Source of the DNA: Crocinitomicaceae bacterium
GTDB lineage: Bacteria > Bacteroidota > Bacteroidia > Flavobacteriales_D > Crocinitomicaceae
Direction of reading: 5' to 3'
Assembly (NCBI GenBank): GCA_021738405.1
Contig: JAIPCC010000012.1
Location: forward strand, 1-43,195
Length of the DNA stretch: 43,195 nt
A program made the translations under genes and the position numbers. Below the pieces are notes generated by a model that saw nothing but the letters and a program-made list of their open reading frames with translations, searched no databases and had not been told where the DNA came from. Below are positions 41,324-43,195 of the stretch, one piece after another; within the stretch, counting starts at the first letter, position 1; each line of letters begins with the position of its first letter.

Positions 41324-42796
41324 ATGGCCGAAAAAAAAGTCACCCGTCAAGAAGATTACGCAACCTGGTACAACGACCTCGTCTATAAAGCCGACCTCGC
41401 TGAGCACTCCGATGTGCGCGGCTGCATGGTCATTAAACCTTATGGCTATGCCATTTGGGAAAACATGCGCGACGTCCTCGATGCCAAGTTCAAAGAAACA
41501 GGTCACTCCAATGCTTATTTCCCGCTTTTCATCCCGAAGAGCTACCTCAGTAAAGAAGCGGCACACGTCGATGGTTTTGCAAAAGAATGTGCAGTAGTGA
41601 CGCACTATCGCCTCAAAAATGCCGAAGACGGCAGTGGGCTTATCGTGGATCCAGACGCTAAATTACAAGAAGAACTCATCGTTCGCCCAACTTCAGAAAC
41701 CATCATCTGGAACTCATACAAAAATTGGATCCAATCTTACCGCGACCTCCCTATTTTGATCAATCAATGGGCCAATGTGGTGCGTTGGGAGATGCGCACG
41801 CGTTTGTTCTTGCGCACCGCTGAGTTCTTGTGGCAAGAAGGGCATACCGCCCACGCTACAAAAACTGAAGCCATTGCCGAAGCAGAACAAATGCTAGATG
41901 TCTATGCTGAATTCGCCGAAAACTACATGGCCATGCCTGTGCTCAAAGGACGCAAAACAGCCAATGAGCGCTTTGCTGGAGCCGATGACACCCTTTGTAT
42001 TGAGGCAATGATGCAAGACGGCAAGGCTTTGCAAGCTGGGACAAGCCATTTTTTAGGTCAAAACTTTGCCAAAGCTTTTGAAGTTAAATTTGCCGATAAA
42101 GAAGGCAAGCTCGACTACGTTTGGGCCACCTCTTGGGGTGTGTCTACTCGTCTAATGGGTGCGCTCATCATGACGCATTCCGACGACGAAGGGCTTGTTG
42201 TTCCGCCGAAATTAGCACCAATTCAGGTGGTAGGGGTGCCAATTTACCGCACCGAAGAAGAACTCGCGCAAATCGATGCCAAATTCCAGCTCTTGGCCCA
42301 AGAATTAAAGGCCAAAGGCATTCGTTTCAAATACGACAACGACGACAACCGCCGCCCAGGATGGAAGTTCGCCGAATACGAAACCAAAGGAGTTCCAGTC
42401 CGTTTGGCCATGGGCCCACGAGACCTCGAGAACGGCAAAATAGAAGTAGCCCGCCGCGACACCAAATCCAAAGAAACCCTAGATTTTGAAAATTTAGCAG
42501 TCGCTATCGAAGCACTCCTCAAAGACATCCAACAAAATCTTTTGCAGCGCGCCACAGATTTCCGTGCAGCCAACACCCACACCATAGATTCCTACGAACA
42601 ATTCAAAATCGACATCGAAAAAGGCGGTTTTTTCTTAGCGCATTGGGACGGCACGCCAGAAACAGAAGAACGCGTCAAGCAAGAAACGAAAGCCACCATT
42701 CGCTGCATTCCTTTTGAACCTGCACCTGAGCCTGGTTTTTGTATGGTTACAGGCAAGCCTTCTGCTGGCCGTGTAGTGTTTGCTAAGGCATATTAA
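41324..42796 (+). CDS. proS: Prolyl-tRNA synthetase, archaeal/eukaryote-like form
   Basis: 490 residues from ATG 41324; the extension to 41300 is rejected because the family start is [20 protein letters not shown]. The class II core motifs are visible ([45 protein letters not shown]), followed by the anticodon-binding domain and a C-terminal zinc-like domain ending in Tyr (VVFAKAY). The last residue is Tyr, as in the archaeal-type ProRS where it reaches the active site. Charges tRNA-Pro. A methyltransferase gene starts in its stop codon. Confidence 0.96.
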   Translation: MAEKKVTRQEDYATWYNDLVYKADLAEHSDVRGCMVIKPYGYAIWENMRDVLDAKFKETGHSNAYFPLFIPKSYLSKEAAHVDGFAKECAVVTHYRLKNAEDGSGLIVDPDAKLQEELIVRPTSETIIWNSYKNWIQSYRDLPILINQWANVVRWEMRTRLFLRTAEFLWQEGHTAHATKTEAIAEAEQMLDVYAEFAENYMAMPVLKGRKTANERFAGADDTLCIEAMMQDGKALQAGTSHFLGQNFAKAFEVKFADKEGKLDYVWATSWGVSTRLMGALIMTHSDDEGLVVPPKLAPIQVVGVPIYRTEEELAQIDAKFQLLAQELKAKGIRFKYDNDDNRRPGWKFAEYETKGVPVRLAMGPRDLENGKIEVARRDTKSKETLDFENLAVAIEALLKDIQQNLLQRATDFRAANTHTIDSYEQFKIDIEKGGFFLAHWDGTPETEERVKQETKATIRCIPFEPAPEPGFCMVTGKPSAGRVVFAKAY

Positions 42797-43195
42797 TGGC
42801 TGTATTTGCCTTTAGAGATTTTGATGTTCGTCAGGTAAATTGTCCGTTAAAGGTCAGTACCGACGCCATTTTACTCGGGGCAAGTGTACAACAATCTAAA
42901 ACCAACAACAGCATCTTAGATGTAGGTACTGGCAATGGCGTCATTGCCTTATTGCTCGCCTCTAGGTTCCAAAATGCGCAGATCACCGGCATCGATCCGA
43001 GTGAAGGCGCCATATTAGATGCCCACTATAATTTTGAGCAGTCCAAGTATGCTGCGCGTTTAAAAGCACTCAGAACAACACTTAAAGACTTACCCTCAAC
43101 TGAAAAATACGCAGTGGTGGTTTCGAATCCACCGTTTTTCATCGATAGTTTGCCAGCCGCACAAACAGCTGACCAAGAGGCCAAGCATATGGCTG
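42796..43195 (+). CDS. trmN6: tRNA1(Val) (adenine(37)-N6)-methyltransferase-like protein (3' truncated by window)
   Basis: The ATG shares its A with the TAA stop of proS (TAATG), so translation is coupled. The 133 residues present begin [29 protein letters not shown], the known N-terminal pattern of TrmN6 (YfiC), then show the SAM motif LDVGTGNGVIALLLA and the catalytic NPPF motif (SNPPFFIDS). TrmN6 modifies A37 of tRNA-Val. The gene runs past the window end. Confidence is high for an N6-adenine methyltransferase, slightly less for the exact target. Confidence 0.85.
   Translation, partial: MAVFAFRDFDVRQVNCPLKVSTDAILLGASVQQSKTNNSILDVGTGNGVIALLLASRFQNAQITGIDPSEGAILDAHYNFEQSKYAARLKALRTTLKDLPSTEKYAVVVSNPPFFIDSLPAAQTADQEAKHMA

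Overview
The window is a piece of a Bacteroidota chromosome, most likely from the Flavobacteriia/Flavobacteriales side. The signs are promoters of the phylum type (TTTG, 17-23 bases, TAnnTTTG), A-rich leaders without Shine-Dalgarno sequences, type IX secretion (T9SS) sorting domains of both type A and type B, a PorE-like OmpA protein, SprB-type repeats, a fused branched-chain 2-oxoacid dehydrogenase E1, and the cluster parA-parB-DUF5683-dapB-lepB-wbqC. Gene density is high. The only gap over 300 bases between protein genes is 16452-16959, which holds a tRNA-Lys gene and a set of tRNA-related repeats. I see no phage, transposase, CRISPR array, rRNA or replication origin.

Layout. 1-3539 (+): tail of a TonB-dependent receptor, ndk with a clear terminator, prfC beginning directly at that terminator, and a Tat-exported pirin behind a perfect FNR-type palindrome. 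3570-6448 (-): an AT-richer block with an AraC regulator, a flavin amine oxidase and a small exported protein. 6575-11952 (+), divergent from the regulator: a tightly packed operon with a phytanoyl-CoA-dioxygenase-like enzyme, a sugar isomerase-type TIM barrel, a GH92 alpha-mannosidase and a GH13 enzyme with an altered conserved region I. 11898-14277 (-): an ABC transporter pair. 14430-16451 (+): a lipoprotein and a T9SS type A propeller-like protein. 16465-16959: tRNA-Lys(UUU), terminator, repeats and two interleaved divergent promoters. 16960-19124: aroK, an exported barrel-like protein and an SdiA-regulated-like exported protein with a predicted near-leaderless start. 19077-24500 (-): the chromosome partition / lysine biosynthesis / signal peptidase operon. 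24662-25497 (+): a tail-anchored degenerate FHA protein and ribosomal protein L19. 25598-28676 (-): PorE-like protein and threonine aldolase. 28708-29463 (+): a TSUP permease. 29447-35345 (-): a five-gene run (small exported protein, T9SS type B adhesin-like protein, CapD/WbpM-type sugar epimerase/dehydratase with a non-ATG start, hotdog thioesterase, YwqK/MORN protein). 35395-36859: a CYTH enzyme and two uncharacterised genes. 36893-43195 (+): lipoprotein, fused E1, LtaS-like sulfatase-fold membrane enzyme with a TTG start, archaeal-type proS, and a TrmN6-type methyltransferase cut by the window end.

How the genes fit together. Most are housekeeping genes (nucleotide balance, translation termination, aminoacylation, cell division and envelope biogenesis) mixed with T9SS cargo and envelope sugar genes. 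The least ordinary part is the AraC / amine oxidase versus dioxygenase / TIM barrel / GH92 / GH13 locus: a glycan-directed operon in which two exported glycosidases are co-transcribed with two cytoplasmic small-molecule enzymes, with no SusC/SusD pair in view. All family calls come from reading motifs; no database search was run.
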